Origin: Lachnospiraceae bacterium | GTDB lineage: Bacteria; Bacillota_A; Clostridia; Lachnospirales; Lachnospiraceae | Direction of reading: 5' to 3' | Assembly: GCA_017435025.1 (NCBI GenBank) | Contig: JAFSFU010000202.1 | Span: forward strand, 1 to 9,725 | Length of the DNA: 9,725 nt | Program-made: the position numbers and the translations under genes | The notes under the pieces: model-generated | Seen by the model: the letters and a program-made list of their open reading frames with translations, nothing else | What the model was told of the DNA's origin: nothing | Database searches by the model: none | Shown here: piece by piece, positions 1 to 6,719 of the stretch | Layout: the number at the start of each line of letters is the position of its first letter | Numbering within the stretch: position 1 is the stretch's first letter

Positions 1-249
1 GATCGGTGTATCCGGAAGTGCTGCATCAAACTGTTTTTTCAGATATTCAAAATCACCGGCCGGGCTTTCATGGGTCAGATCTCCGGTGATCAGAATGATA
101 TCCGGTTTCCGGATTTTCAGGTTTTCCAGGCACATCGGCAGATACTTTTCCACCAATACACCTTTATCTTTCAGCATTGTGGATATCTCGCTGATTTCGG
201 ACGGTGCATAGTGGATATCACTTAAATGGGCAATTGTAATGGTGTTCAT
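1..249 (-). CDS. Calcineurin-like metallophosphoesterase, N-terminal part
   Basis: The first 83 residues of a metal-dependent phosphohydrolase; the rest lies beyond the left window edge. The start MNTITIAHLSDIH carries the family's first metal motif D-x-H (D11, H13), and ITGDLTHE (D57 in G-D) is the second. These match the calcineurin-like superfamily, which binds two metal ions and cleaves phosphomono- or diesters, including CpdA-like cyclic-nucleotide phosphodiesterases. The ATG is preceded by GGGAGGGA at good spacing, and no signal peptide is visible, so a cytoplasmic protein is likely. The later His/Asn motifs are not in view, so the substrate cannot be assigned. The gene diverges from the exonuclease gene at 371. 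Confidence 0.88.
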   Translation of the reverse strand, partial: MNTITIAHLSDIHYAPSEISEISTMLKDKGVLVEKYLPMCLENLKIRKPDIILITGDLTHESPAGDFEYLKKQFDAALPDTPI

Positions 250-283
250 AAATCCCTCCCATATAAATTCAGGTTCTTCTTAT

Positions 284-312
284 AGTATAAGCGTTGTTGG
301 ATGGAAACTCAA
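284..312 (-). promoter_or_regulatory. Promoter of the metallophosphoesterase gene
   Basis: Read on the minus strand, TTGAGT (312-307) lies 17 bp from TATACT (289-284). The predicted transcription start is near 277, giving a leader of about 28 nt that contains the GGGAGGGA ribosome site. The promoter is back to back with the one at 333-361. Confidence 0.65.
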
Positions 313-332
313 GGAGAATACAGAAACGGAAA

Positions 333-361
333 TTTACAATCCTAAGAAGTTGTGATATACT
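333..361 (+). promoter_or_regulatory. Extended -10 promoter of the exonuclease gene (near-leaderless)
   Basis: TTTACA (333-338), a 17-bp spacer and TATACT (356-361) with TG at 353-354 make a strong extended -10 sigma-A promoter. The expected start of transcription, about 7 nt downstream, is near 368. That is only some three bases before the ATG at 371, so the mRNA would have essentially no leader. This agrees with the absence of any Shine-Dalgarno sequence before this gene. Confidence 0.7.
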
Positions 362-370
362 TGTAACATT

Positions 371-1360
371 ATGAAGACGTATATTGTATTTGATTTAGAA
401 TGGAATCAGGGTTCCGCTTCGAAGGAGCACTCCTCGCCGAGACTGCCCTTCGAGATTTTTGAGATCGGAGCCGTTAAACTGAATGAAAATATGGAGAAGG
501 TGTCAGAATTTCACCGGCTGATCAAGCCGTGTGTGTACCGCCAGATCCATCATATTATATCAGAAGTTACACATGTATCGATCGAGGAACTGGAGCGTGA
601 TGGCCAGCCGTTTTCTGTCGTAATGGATGACTTTATTGAGTGGTGCGGAGATGACTATATGTTCTGCACGTGGGGAAGTATGGACCTGACAGAACTGCAG
701 AGAAATATGATGTACCACGGATTGGAAATCCCGTTTGAATTTCCGCTCCTGTTCTACGATGTGCAGAAGCTGTTCAGTCTGCTTTACTCCGATGGAAAAA
801 CGAGAGCATCTTTGGACGAAGCGGTAGAATTCTGTAAGATTCCTGTGGATGCGCCGTTCCACCGTGCATTGGACGATGCGGATTATACAGCGAAAGTTAT
901 GATGCAGATGGATTTCCATAGAATTGAAGATTACGTGTCGGTGGATTACTATCAGCTGCCGGAAACGGAGGAGGAAGAATTTACCCTTCGCTTCCCGGAT
1001 TATACCAAGTTCGTATCCCGTATCTTTGATACGAAAGAAGAGGTTATGGCAGAGAAGAAGGTGACCGATATGATGTGCTATAAGTGCAGGCGAATGCTCA
1101 GAAAGAAGATTCGCTGGTTCTCTTATGGACAGAAGTTTTATCTTTGTCTGGCTGTCTGTCCGGAGCACGGATACGTAAAGGGAAAGATTCGCATCAAAAA
1201 GACGGAAGATGGATTTATTTATGCGGTAAAGACGCAGAAACTGGTGGATGAAGCCGGTGCCGAGCAGATTGCTGCAAAAAAAGAAGAAGTGAAGATTCGC
1301 CGTGCAGAGAGAAGTAAGTCTAAGAAACTTGCGAAAGCCGCTGCGAAGGCAGAAGAATAG
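371..1360 (+). CDS. DEDDh 3'-5' exonuclease (KapD-like) with C-terminal Cys4 motif
   Basis: A cytoplasmic exonuclease of the RNase T / DNA pol III epsilon superfamily, predicted to remove nucleotides from DNA or RNA 3' ends using two metal ions. Exo I is FDLEW (D8, E10), Exo II is WGSMDLTEL (D105) and Exo III is HRALDDADYT (H164, D169), so all five DEDDh residues are present. The nuclease fold occupies about residues 1-185. Unlike compact KapD-type proteins of about 200 aa, this 329-aa protein continues with C236-x2-C239 and C259-x3-C263, a probable zinc-ribbon-like knuckle, and a basic Lys/Arg/Ala-rich tail (302-327) that may bind nucleic acid. The ATG at 371 is the only sensible start: motif I begins at residue 7 and an in-frame stop lies at 353. 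No Shine-Dalgarno precedes it. The substrate is unknown. Confidence 0.9.
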   Translation: MKTYIVFDLEWNQGSASKEHSSPRLPFEIFEIGAVKLNENMEKVSEFHRLIKPCVYRQIHHIISEVTHVSIEELERDGQPFSVVMDDFIEWCGDDYMFCTWGSMDLTELQRNMMYHGLEIPFEFPLLFYDVQKLFSLLYSDGKTRASLDEAVEFCKIPVDAPFHRALDDADYTAKVMMQMDFHRIEDYVSVDYYQLPETEEEEFTLRFPDYTKFVSRIFDTKEEVMAEKKVTDMMCYKCRRMLRKKIRWFSYGQKFYLCLAVCPEHGYVKGKIRIKKTEDGFIYAVKTQKLVDEAGAEQIAAKKEEVKIRRAERSKSKKLAKAAAKAEE

Positions 1361-1410
1361 AAAAGAGTGCTGCGAAGCGACATAGATTGTCGCCGGCGGC
1401 ACTCTTTTTG
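1361..1410. terminator. Bidirectional terminator between convergent genes
   Basis: AAAAGAGTGC (1361-1370) pairs perfectly with GCACTCTTTT (1399-1408). Inside it, GCGACA (1377-1382) pairs with TGTCGC (1388-1393) around a 5-nt loop. The flanking A and T runs provide a U-tract in both directions. It sits exactly between the exonuclease stop and the stop of the carboxypeptidase gene on the other strand. Confidence 0.85.
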
Positions 1411-1419
1411 TTGCATAAG

Positions 1420-3726
1420 TTATCGTTTGAAACGATCCCAGAAACTGCGTTTCTTGAACTGATTTTTGGAACGAAGGTGTTCCTGCATGATCAGATCGAA
1501 ATCGGTGGAGGAGTATCCCCACTCTTTCATTCGTTTTTCACGTCTTTCGCGGCGTAATATACGTTCCTTTTCTTCTTGCTTTTGGCGGATGATCAGAATA
1601 CCGAAGATAATTGCTCCGAGTACACCGATGATCGTGAAAATAAGAAGAACAATTTTTAGAATGGAGAAGAAGGTATGTCCATCCGTTTCAGAATCACTGG
1701 ACTCTGTAGTTTTTTCAGATTCCGGTGCGGCAAGAGGTGCAGATGTCACCACATCGTCCGAGATTTCCATTTCTATTACAGGAGCTGCCACTTCATATTC
1801 CGGAACAGTGGAAGCTTCCAGATAAGCCTGTCCGACAATCCGGTTACCATACATGTAATCGATACGAGCTACGGCAGAGTCGGTGGCGGAGCGATCCAGA
1901 TTATAATCAAGGGTAGATGCCACATTGGAAAAATCAGCTTCTTTTGGAAGAGTCACTACACTATTGGAGTTTACGGAAAGTTTTGTTGTTTCGCTGGGAA
2001 AAATCCCGCCGATGGCCAGATCCTGTTCTACTTTTTGATAGGTGCTGTCCTCATCAGCAACAGCAACAGACTTGAAATTTTCAAATCCAAAATTCAACAT
2101 GGCTCTTGTATCTGAGTAGTGGGTCTGGTGGCCGTTTAAAACAACGGCGATCAGCTTCATACCATCACGCTCTGCGCAGGTGACTAAAGTATTGCCTGCG
2201 AGGGAGGTATAACCGGTTTTGCCACCGATGATTCCATTGTAATACTGGGAATCATTTTTCTTTAGCATACGATGGTGGGCGTAATAGCGCCAGCCGTCCG
2301 GATACTGCTGAAGCTGACCTGGTTCGATGTCATAATATAAGGTAGAATCAATTTCCACAAAAGTTGGATCATTGAACGCGGCTTGTGCGATCAAGGCCAT
2401 ATCGTAGGCGGAAGTATAATGGTTTTCATCATTCAATCCGCTTGGATTGGCAAAATTGGAGTTCTGGCAGCCCAGTGCCTTCGCTTCATTGGTCATCAAA
2501 AGGGCAAATTCCTCAATGCTGCCGGAACAGTGTTCTGCCAGTGCATTGGCTACTTCATTGGCAGATTGCAAAAGCAGGGCATAAAGACAATCGCGAACCG
2601 TCATCTGGTCTCCAACGCGGGCCCCAACGATGGATGCACCCGGTTCCAGAGTATTAACTGCTGTGTGGGAGAAGGTGACCATCTCATCTAAGTCGCAGTT
2701 TTTGATAATGACCAGCGCAGTTAGAATCTTTGTGATACTGGCCGGGTAGTAAGACTGGTTCATATTTTTCTCGTAGAGGATCGTACCGGAATTGGCGTCC
2801 ATGACGATTCCGCCGTCTGCGGAGATCGAGACATCGGACGGCCAGTTTACGAGAGCATATGTCGGGGTGGACCAGGCTGCAGAGAAAGCGAGAGACATAC
2901 ATAATACAAAGCTAAGGTGTTTTGCAGACTTTCCCATTTTTTTTGAGCTGGATTTTCCGTTGCCCGATTTACCGGATCCGGATTTCCCCTTCGGTGCACG
3001 TTTGGCGCGGCGGTATAAATACAGATTCAGTCCCAGGAATGCGATCACCATAACGGCGAACGTTAATGCGATGCGCAGAGCCGTATCTGCAAAAAACGGT
3101 TCCGGCACGATGTTGATCAGCATATCCGTAGCCGGATCCAGAATCCAAAGATCATTGTCAAAGAAAATATAGTGGAAAATGAAAAAATATTTCCGGAAGT
3201 TTGTGGATACCAGGCCGGTAAGGGCGAGACAAACGGCGAAAAAGATACCGGTACCCATGCAAAGAGCATACGGAACTTTTTCTTTTACAAACTGTTTGCG
3301 ATCATTTTTGCCTCGAGACCAGAAATAAAGTCCCAATCCACTGATCACTGTGGATAGCAGTCCCAGTCGGCGGAGCCAGAGACCTCCGAGGAACAGTTCT
3401 TTTACATCAACCATATGGGCAATTTCCCGTTCGTTGAAGAATTCGCGGTATTCGCCGCCCATTGTGGTGAATACATGCAGATCTTCGCGGTTGTCACGCA
3501 GATACGCCATCATTTCGTCTGTCACATACAGCAGATCTTCCATGGTCATTTCCGGAAGATCGTTTAAAACATTATGTTTTGTGTATTCCATTTCAAAATA
3601 TCCGGGTGTCCAGTAGACGACGGCTTCGATGGCCGTGATCAGGAAAACACCCATGATTAAAAAGGCACAGAGGACACCAAGCAGAGAGATCCATCGGCCC
3701 ATATTCTTTTTTGTGTTTGCAGACAT
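1420..3726 (-). CDS. DUF1461 membrane module fused to D-Ala-D-Ala carboxypeptidase (peptidase S11)
   Basis: A 768-aa envelope protein. Residues 1-240 resemble the DUF1461/TIGR01906 membrane family: membrane segments at about 13-38, 118-137, 152-174 and 216-238, plus the family-like stretches EYTKHNV and FNEREIAHMVDVKELF. A Gly/Lys/Ser linker (245-263) and a fifth hydrophobic, signal-like segment (270-292) follow. Then comes a PBP5-type serine carboxypeptidase with S330-I-T-K333, S388-A-N390 and K503-T-G505, the complete active-site triad. This family removes the terminal D-Ala of peptidoglycan stem peptides outside the cell. A C-terminal domain, an acidic stalk, a sixth membrane segment (686-714) and a basic cytoplasmic tail end the protein, giving a consistent N-in/C-in topology. 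ATG 3726 has GGAG 8 nt upstream; a TTG 15 codons earlier has no ribosome site. The role of DUF1461 is unknown. Confidence 0.9.
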   Translation of the reverse strand: MSANTKKNMGRWISLLGVLCAFLIMGVFLITAIEAVVYWTPGYFEMEYTKHNVLNDLPEMTMEDLLYVTDEMMAYLRDNREDLHVFTTMGGEYREFFNEREIAHMVDVKELFLGGLWLRRLGLLSTVISGLGLYFWSRGKNDRKQFVKEKVPYALCMGTGIFFAVCLALTGLVSTNFRKYFFIFHYIFFDNDLWILDPATDMLINIVPEPFFADTALRIALTFAVMVIAFLGLNLYLYRRAKRAPKGKSGSGKSGNGKSSSKKMGKSAKHLSFVLCMSLAFSAAWSTPTYALVNWPSDVSISADGGIVMDANSGTILYEKNMNQSYYPASITKILTALVIIKNCDLDEMVTFSHTAVNTLEPGASIVGARVGDQMTVRDCLYALLLQSANEVANALAEHCSGSIEEFALLMTNEAKALGCQNSNFANPSGLNDENHYTSAYDMALIAQAAFNDPTFVEIDSTLYYDIEPGQLQQYPDGWRYYAHHRMLKKNDSQYYNGIIGGKTGYTSLAGNTLVTCAERDGMKLIAVVLNGHQTHYSDTRAMLNFGFENFKSVAVADEDSTYQKVEQDLAIGGIFPSETTKLSVNSNSVVTLPKEADFSNVASTLDYNLDRSATDSAVARIDYMYGNRIVGQAYLEASTVPEYEVAAPVIEMEISDDVVTSAPLAAPESEKTTESSDSETDGHTFFSILKIVLLIFTIIGVLGAIIFGILIIRQKQEEKERILRRERREKRMKEWGYSSTDFDLIMQEHLRSKNQFKKRSFWDRFKR

Positions 3727-3757
3727 AGTTATTACTCCATTTATTTTTCTCTTACCT

Positions 3758-3785
3758 ATTTTAACAAACAACCATATAAATACAA
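3758..3785 (-). promoter_or_regulatory. Probable promoter of the DUF1461-carboxypeptidase gene
   Basis: On the minus strand, TAAAAT (3763-3758) is preceded by TG-T, an extended -10 element. A weak -35 TTGTAT (3785-3780) lies 16 bp upstream. The predicted start near 3751 gives a leader of about 25 nt with GGAG before ATG 3726. A perfect 7-bp hairpin (3793-3809) lies just upstream and could be an operator. Confidence 0.5.
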
Positions 3786-3824
3786 CAGGAAATTTTCTAA
3801 TGTAGAAAAAATATTGGATAACAG

Positions 3825-3873
3825 AAAAACGGCGTCGGTCGAAACCCTTTCAGGTCTGCGGCCAACACCGTTT
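3825..3873 (-). terminator. Terminator of the DUF4145/SH3b gene
   Basis: On the minus strand, AAACGGTGTTGG (3873-3862) pairs over 12 bp, with two G-U pairs, with CCGACGCCGTTT (3838-3827). A run of T follows (3829-3825). It lies just past the stop of the gene ending at 3907, so the carboxypeptidase gene downstream is transcribed separately. Confidence 0.8.
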
Positions 3874-3906
3874 CTCATTGGTATATTCAGGAAATCTGAA
3901 TTGCAA

Positions 3907-4722
3907 TTATTCAGCAATTGTCAGATACTCTTTTGCAACATAAGCTTCCTGGTCGTTGTACATAATTACTGCCCATTCCTCATTGTGGTCACGGACAAAG
4001 TCTACGGTCTGATCTGGATCCAATTTGCCGATTCGGTCGTTCTCAGTACCCGGGCCGCTTCTTACATTCAGAGTTGTTGTTGTCTTGTAAACAACCGGAG
4101 CTTCCTCTGTAACCGGCTCGGTTTCCGGAGCTTCCGTTGTCGAAGCTTCTGTGGAAACTGCAGGAGTGGAAGTCTCTTCGGTTTCCTCTTTGTCCGGAGT
4201 TAACAGTGCGATCAGAGCAATCAAAATAATAACCAGTACGATCGGAATCGCAAGTTTCAGAAGGTCAGCCGGATTTGCAGCGTTCTTGCTTGAGGACTGA
4301 CGTTTGCGGCTCTTGTTCTGTGCCTGTGATCTCTGAGTAGAAGAGGTACGGCGCACCTTCGGTCCCTTATCAACATCTACGAAAGAATAGATTTCCTGAG
4401 ACAAGATATGATAAGCCTGATTTGCATTGTAGGCGCTGTTGTCACCTTCTTTTGTCGCTTTGTTTCCGATAGCAAGAACCTGTAGATAGTGTTCTGCGGT
4501 CGCTTTGGAAATCCATTTTCCATCATAAAGCTCACGGATCATTGTTTCCGGTGTACTTTCTACGATACCGGCTTTATCACACTGGAGTTTCACCATATAT
4601 TCTAAAGTCTGACGTGCTTTGATCATAGAAAGATTATACTTTTTCTGTCCCATCAAACGTTCTGTTTCCTGAACACTTTTTTGGATTTTTTCCCAAATAC
4701 CTGGATTTTCAATCTTTCCCAT
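3907..4722 (-). CDS. Membrane protein with DUF4145/HEPN-like domain and extracellular SH3b domain
   Basis: A 271-aa single-pass protein. Residues about 10-115 form an alpha-helical domain with the DUF4145/HEPN-like pattern (ARQTLEYMV, an L-x-D-G-x-IS-like stretch, GNKA, then a closing helix). A basic Ser/Gln/Arg linker follows, then one hydrophobic segment (about 155-174), a Thr/Glu-rich spacer (176-213) and a bacterial SH3 domain (about 214-268) with LNVRSGPGT. The positive-inside rule puts the helical domain in the cytoplasm and SH3b outside, where such domains commonly bind cell-wall peptides. No catalytic residues are evident, and the HEPN R-x4-6-H RNase motif is not seen. Start ATG 4722 has GGAGG 7 nt upstream; an ATG at 4746 lacks one. 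The neighbouring wall carboxypeptidase on the same strand suggests an envelope-sensing role (inference). Confidence 0.83.
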   Translation of the reverse strand: MGKIENPGIWEKIQKSVQETERLMGQKKYNLSMIKARQTLEYMVKLQCDKAGIVESTPETMIRELYDGKWISKATAEHYLQVLAIGNKATKEGDNSAYNANQAYHILSQEIYSFVDVDKGPKVRRTSSTQRSQAQNKSRKRQSSSKNAANPADLLKLAIPIVLVIILIALIALLTPDKEETEETSTPAVSTEASTTEAPETEPVTEEAPVVYKTTTTLNVRSGPGTENDRIGKLDPDQTVDFVRDHNEEWAVIMYNDQEAYVAKEYLTIAE

Positions 4723-4757
4723 ACAATCCCCTCCATAAATAGTCAATCACTAATCCC

Positions 4758-4786
4758 ATTATAAATGAAACTACAAAAATTTGCAT
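4758..4786 (-). promoter_or_regulatory. Probable promoter of the DUF4145/SH3b gene
   Basis: A perfect TATAAT on the minus strand (4763-4758) has a weak -35 (ATGCAA, 4786-4781) 17 bp upstream. The AT-rich region beyond could act as an UP element. The leader to ATG 4722 would be about 29 nt and contains GGAGG. Confidence 0.55.
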
Positions 4787-4854
4787 TAACATTTTGCAAA
4801 GATTCACAAAAATTTAATATTTTTATGCAAAAAAGACAGACAGAGTAGGAGAAC

Positions 4855-4883
4855 TTGCAAACAGAGTGCGGAAATGATAGAAT
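4855..4883 (+). promoter_or_regulatory. Promoter of trmB
   Basis: TTGCAA (4855-4860), a 17-bp spacer and TAGAAT (4878-4883) with TG at 4875-4876 form an extended -10 promoter. The start is expected near 4890, giving a leader of about 39 nt that ends with AGGAGG (4916-4921) 7 nt before the trmB ATG. Confidence 0.65.
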
Positions 4884-4928
4884 GAAAAATATAAAACAAG
4901 TGCATTTCATGCAACAGGAGGAACTAAT

Positions 4929-5579
4929 ATGAGATTACGCCATATCAAAGGCGCAGAAGAAGAGATTGCTGAGAGCCCGTACGTGGTGCAGGATCCTCAG
5001 AGTCTGAAGGGAAAATGGAACGAATTTTTTAGGAATAATAATCCGATCCGTATCGAAGTCGGTATGGGAAAAGGTAAATTTATTATGGAACTGGCAGAGA
5101 AGAATCCGGACGTGAACTATGTTGGTATCGAGAGATATTCCAGCGTTCTGCTCCGTGCTCTTCAGAAGCGCGCAGAAATGGAACTGTCCAATATCTATTT
5201 TATGCGCATCGATGCGTTGGAACTGGCAGAAGTATTTGACGAGGGCGAAGTGGATCGCATTTATCTGAACTTTTCTGATCCGTGGCCGAAGGATCGTCAT
5301 GCGAAACGTCGTCTGACTTCCGATCGTTTCTTACCGATCTACGATAAGATTATGAAGAACGATGGAATTATTGAGTTTAAAACAGACAATCAGGGTCTTT
5401 TTGAATACTCTTTAGAGTCTATTCCGGAGGCCGGCTGGAACGTGGATGCGGTGACATTCGATCTGCACAACAGCTATATGAACGAAGGCAATGTAATGAC
5501 CGAGTATGAGACAAAATTCAGTGCCGAGGGTAAGCCGATCTGCAAGCTGATTGCATCCCGTGAAAAGAAAGAGGCGTAA
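4929..5579 (+). CDS. trmB: tRNA (guanine-N7)-methyltransferase TrmB
   Basis: This SAM-dependent enzyme makes m7G46 in the variable loop of many tRNAs, in the cytoplasm. The 216-aa protein has the family's usual bacterial length and all its landmarks: the SAM loop EVGMGKGKF (43-51), GIE (66-68) ending the second strand, the signature NFSDPWPKDRHAKRRLT (114-130) with catalytic D117 and the basic tRNA-contact cluster, KTDN (151-154), and TEYE (191-194) near the C-terminus. ATG 4929 has a perfect AGGAGG 7 nt upstream. No terminator is visible downstream, so transcription may run on into the small ORF and the acetamidase-family gene. Confidence 0.97.
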   Translation: MRLRHIKGAEEEIAESPYVVQDPQSLKGKWNEFFRNNNPIRIEVGMGKGKFIMELAEKNPDVNYVGIERYSSVLLRALQKRAEMELSNIYFMRIDALELAEVFDEGEVDRIYLNFSDPWPKDRHAKRRLTSDRFLPIYDKIMKNDGIIEFKTDNQGLFEYSLESIPEAGWNVDAVTFDLHNSYMNEGNVMTEYETKFSAEGKPICKLIASREKKEA

Positions 5580-5632
5580 TATTCTAAGGCAGCAGGCATA
5601 TAATAAAAATAATATCGTCCCTGGATGTGTCT

Positions 5633-5770
5633 ATGGATATAAAGACGAGGATTATTCGATGTTTATGCCGATTGACCAGTGACAAAAGAAATCTGAATCG
5701 GATCATACTGAAATTAAAACGATGTTTTGATGAGGCCAATGCGGCCCTCAACGGACATCCTAAGAAGTAA
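5633..5770 (+). CDS. Possible 45-aa basic small protein
   Basis: A short open frame between trmB and the acetamidase-family gene, on the same strand, beginning MDIKTRIIRCLCRL and ending NGHPKK. It is Lys/Arg-rich with an amphipathic helical middle (NRIILKLKRCF) and three cysteines; no family is recognised. For coding: it fills most of the 211-bp gap, ends 20 nt before the next gene, and a TATAAT lies at 5599-5604. Against: no clear Shine-Dalgarno precedes ATG 5633 or GTG 5627, only a weak GGAT. Its reality is uncertain. Confidence 0.35.
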   Translation: MDIKTRIIRCLCRLTSDKRNLNRIILKLKRCFDEANAALNGHPKK

Positions 5771-5790
5771 TATATAAGGAAGTCGAACAA

Positions 5791-6684
5791 ATGAAGAAAA
5801 TCTCTCGAAACGATGTAATTTATGAAATGAGCAGTGAAAATCGTCCGGTGGCTGTTGTTGAATCCGGAGAGACAGTGGTTTTTGAGACATACGACTGTTA
5901 TCAGGGTCAGCTGCTTCCGGAGGGAAATACCTTCAAAAATTTTGACCGTCGTTATGGAAATCCTGCGACAGGTCCGGTTTACGTGAACGGTGCGAAACCG
6001 GGCGATATGTTAAAGATCAAGATCGAGAAGCTGGAGATGGGACCGGTTGGCATTTTGGACATTGGACCAAACTCCGGTGCCTTGAAAGAATACTTCGATG
6101 AGCCGGTGATCAATCGTATCCATGTGACTGGTGATACATTAAAATATGATGAGAGATTATCTGTGAAAACGAAACCGATGATCGGTGTGATCGGAACGGC
6201 ACCGGCAGGTGAATCGGTCAGCACAAGAACCCCGATGGATCACGGCGGAAATATGGACTGCACCCGCATAGAAGAGGGAGCAACCTTGTATCTTCCGGTA
6301 TTTGTGGATGGAGCTCTTCTGGCAGTTGGTGATTTCCATGCAATCATGGGCGAGGGAGAGGTCGGCAACTGCGGACTGGAGATTGAAGGACATGCAACCT
6401 TGAAGCTGGATGTAGATCATGACATGAAGATGCCGTTCCCGATGATCGAAAACGACGAGCAGTGGATGACGGTTGCTTACGGCGAGACACTGGATGAGGC
6501 AGCAGAAAAGGCATCGAAGCAGATGTTCCGATTCCTGATGGAATACTGCGGTCTTGGAAAAGTGGATGCCGGAATGCTGATCGATATGCTGGGTGATCTG
6601 ATCGTATGCCAGATCGTGAATCCGATGAAGACATGCCGCATGGAGATTCCGAAGTGGGCGATTGCGAAACTGACAAATCAATAG
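5791..6684 (+). CDS. Acetamidase/formamidase family amidohydrolase
   Basis: A 297-aa soluble protein of the FmdA/AmdA family, whose members hydrolyse formamide, acetamide or other short amides to ammonia and the acid. Recognisable stretches in order are ETYDCYQGQ (32-40), NPATGPVYVNGAKPGD (57-72), MIGVIGTAPAG (130-140), PMDHGGNMD (148-156) and GDFHAIMGEGEV (180-191), the last holding conserved acidic and histidine residues of the presumed metal site. Length and order are normal for the compact bacterial form. AAGGA (5776-5780) lies 10 nt before the ATG. No nitrogen or transport genes are adjacent, so the true substrate is open; a general amide-scavenging role is inferred. A strong terminator begins 8 nt after the stop. 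Confidence 0.92.
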   Translation: MKKISRNDVIYEMSSENRPVAVVESGETVVFETYDCYQGQLLPEGNTFKNFDRRYGNPATGPVYVNGAKPGDMLKIKIEKLEMGPVGILDIGPNSGALKEYFDEPVINRIHVTGDTLKYDERLSVKTKPMIGVIGTAPAGESVSTRTPMDHGGNMDCTRIEEGATLYLPVFVDGALLAVGDFHAIMGEGEVGNCGLEIEGHATLKLDVDHDMKMPFPMIENDEQWMTVAYGETLDEAAEKASKQMFRFLMEYCGLGKVDAGMLIDMLGDLIVCQIVNPMKTCRMEIPKWAIAKLTNQ

Positions 6685-6685
6685 C

Positions 6686-6719
6686 AGGACAGGCCGCTGC
6701 CGTATGGCGGCGGCCTTTT
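6686..6719 (+). repeat. 34-bp direct repeat, copy 1 (carries the terminator)
   Basis: The sequence from AGGACAGGCC to GGCGGCCTTTT is identical, base for base, to 8044-8077 and in the same orientation. The offset is 1358 bp, and the two copies bracket the Rpn gene with its upstream region. Flanking bases on both sides differ between copies. Confidence 0.95.
6692..6719 (+). terminator. Terminator of the acetamidase-family gene
   Basis: GGCCGCTGCC (6692-6701) pairs with GGCGGCGGCC (6706-6715) around a GTAT loop, with one G-U pair, followed by TTTT. It is the first copy of a 34-bp sequence repeated exactly after the Rpn gene. Confidence 0.88.

Noticed and set aside
560..1522. A 320-codon open frame on the minus strand across the exonuclease gene
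   Set aside because: It lies antisense to a gene with all catalytic motifs, runs through the terminator and into the convergent gene, and its translation shows no recognisable domain. It is a codon-bias shadow.
3727..3771. TTG at 3771 as the start of the DUF1461-carboxypeptidase gene
   Set aside because: The extra 15 codons cover the predicted -10 region and leader, and there is no ribosome site. ATG 3726 has GGAG at good distance, followed by a typical membrane-protein N-terminus.
3793..3809. Perfect hairpin TTTTCTA-ATG-TAGAAAA as a terminator
   Set aside because: The stem is only 7 bp and AT-rich, no GC-rich stem precedes a U-tract, and a much better terminator lies at 3825-3873. It may be an operator at most.
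5584..5790. A 68-codon hydrophobic minus-strand frame between trmB and the acetamidase-family gene
   Set aside because: It has no Shine-Dalgarno and no promoter in a suitable place, and both neighbours are on the plus strand. The plus-strand small ORF fits the context better, though it too is uncertain.
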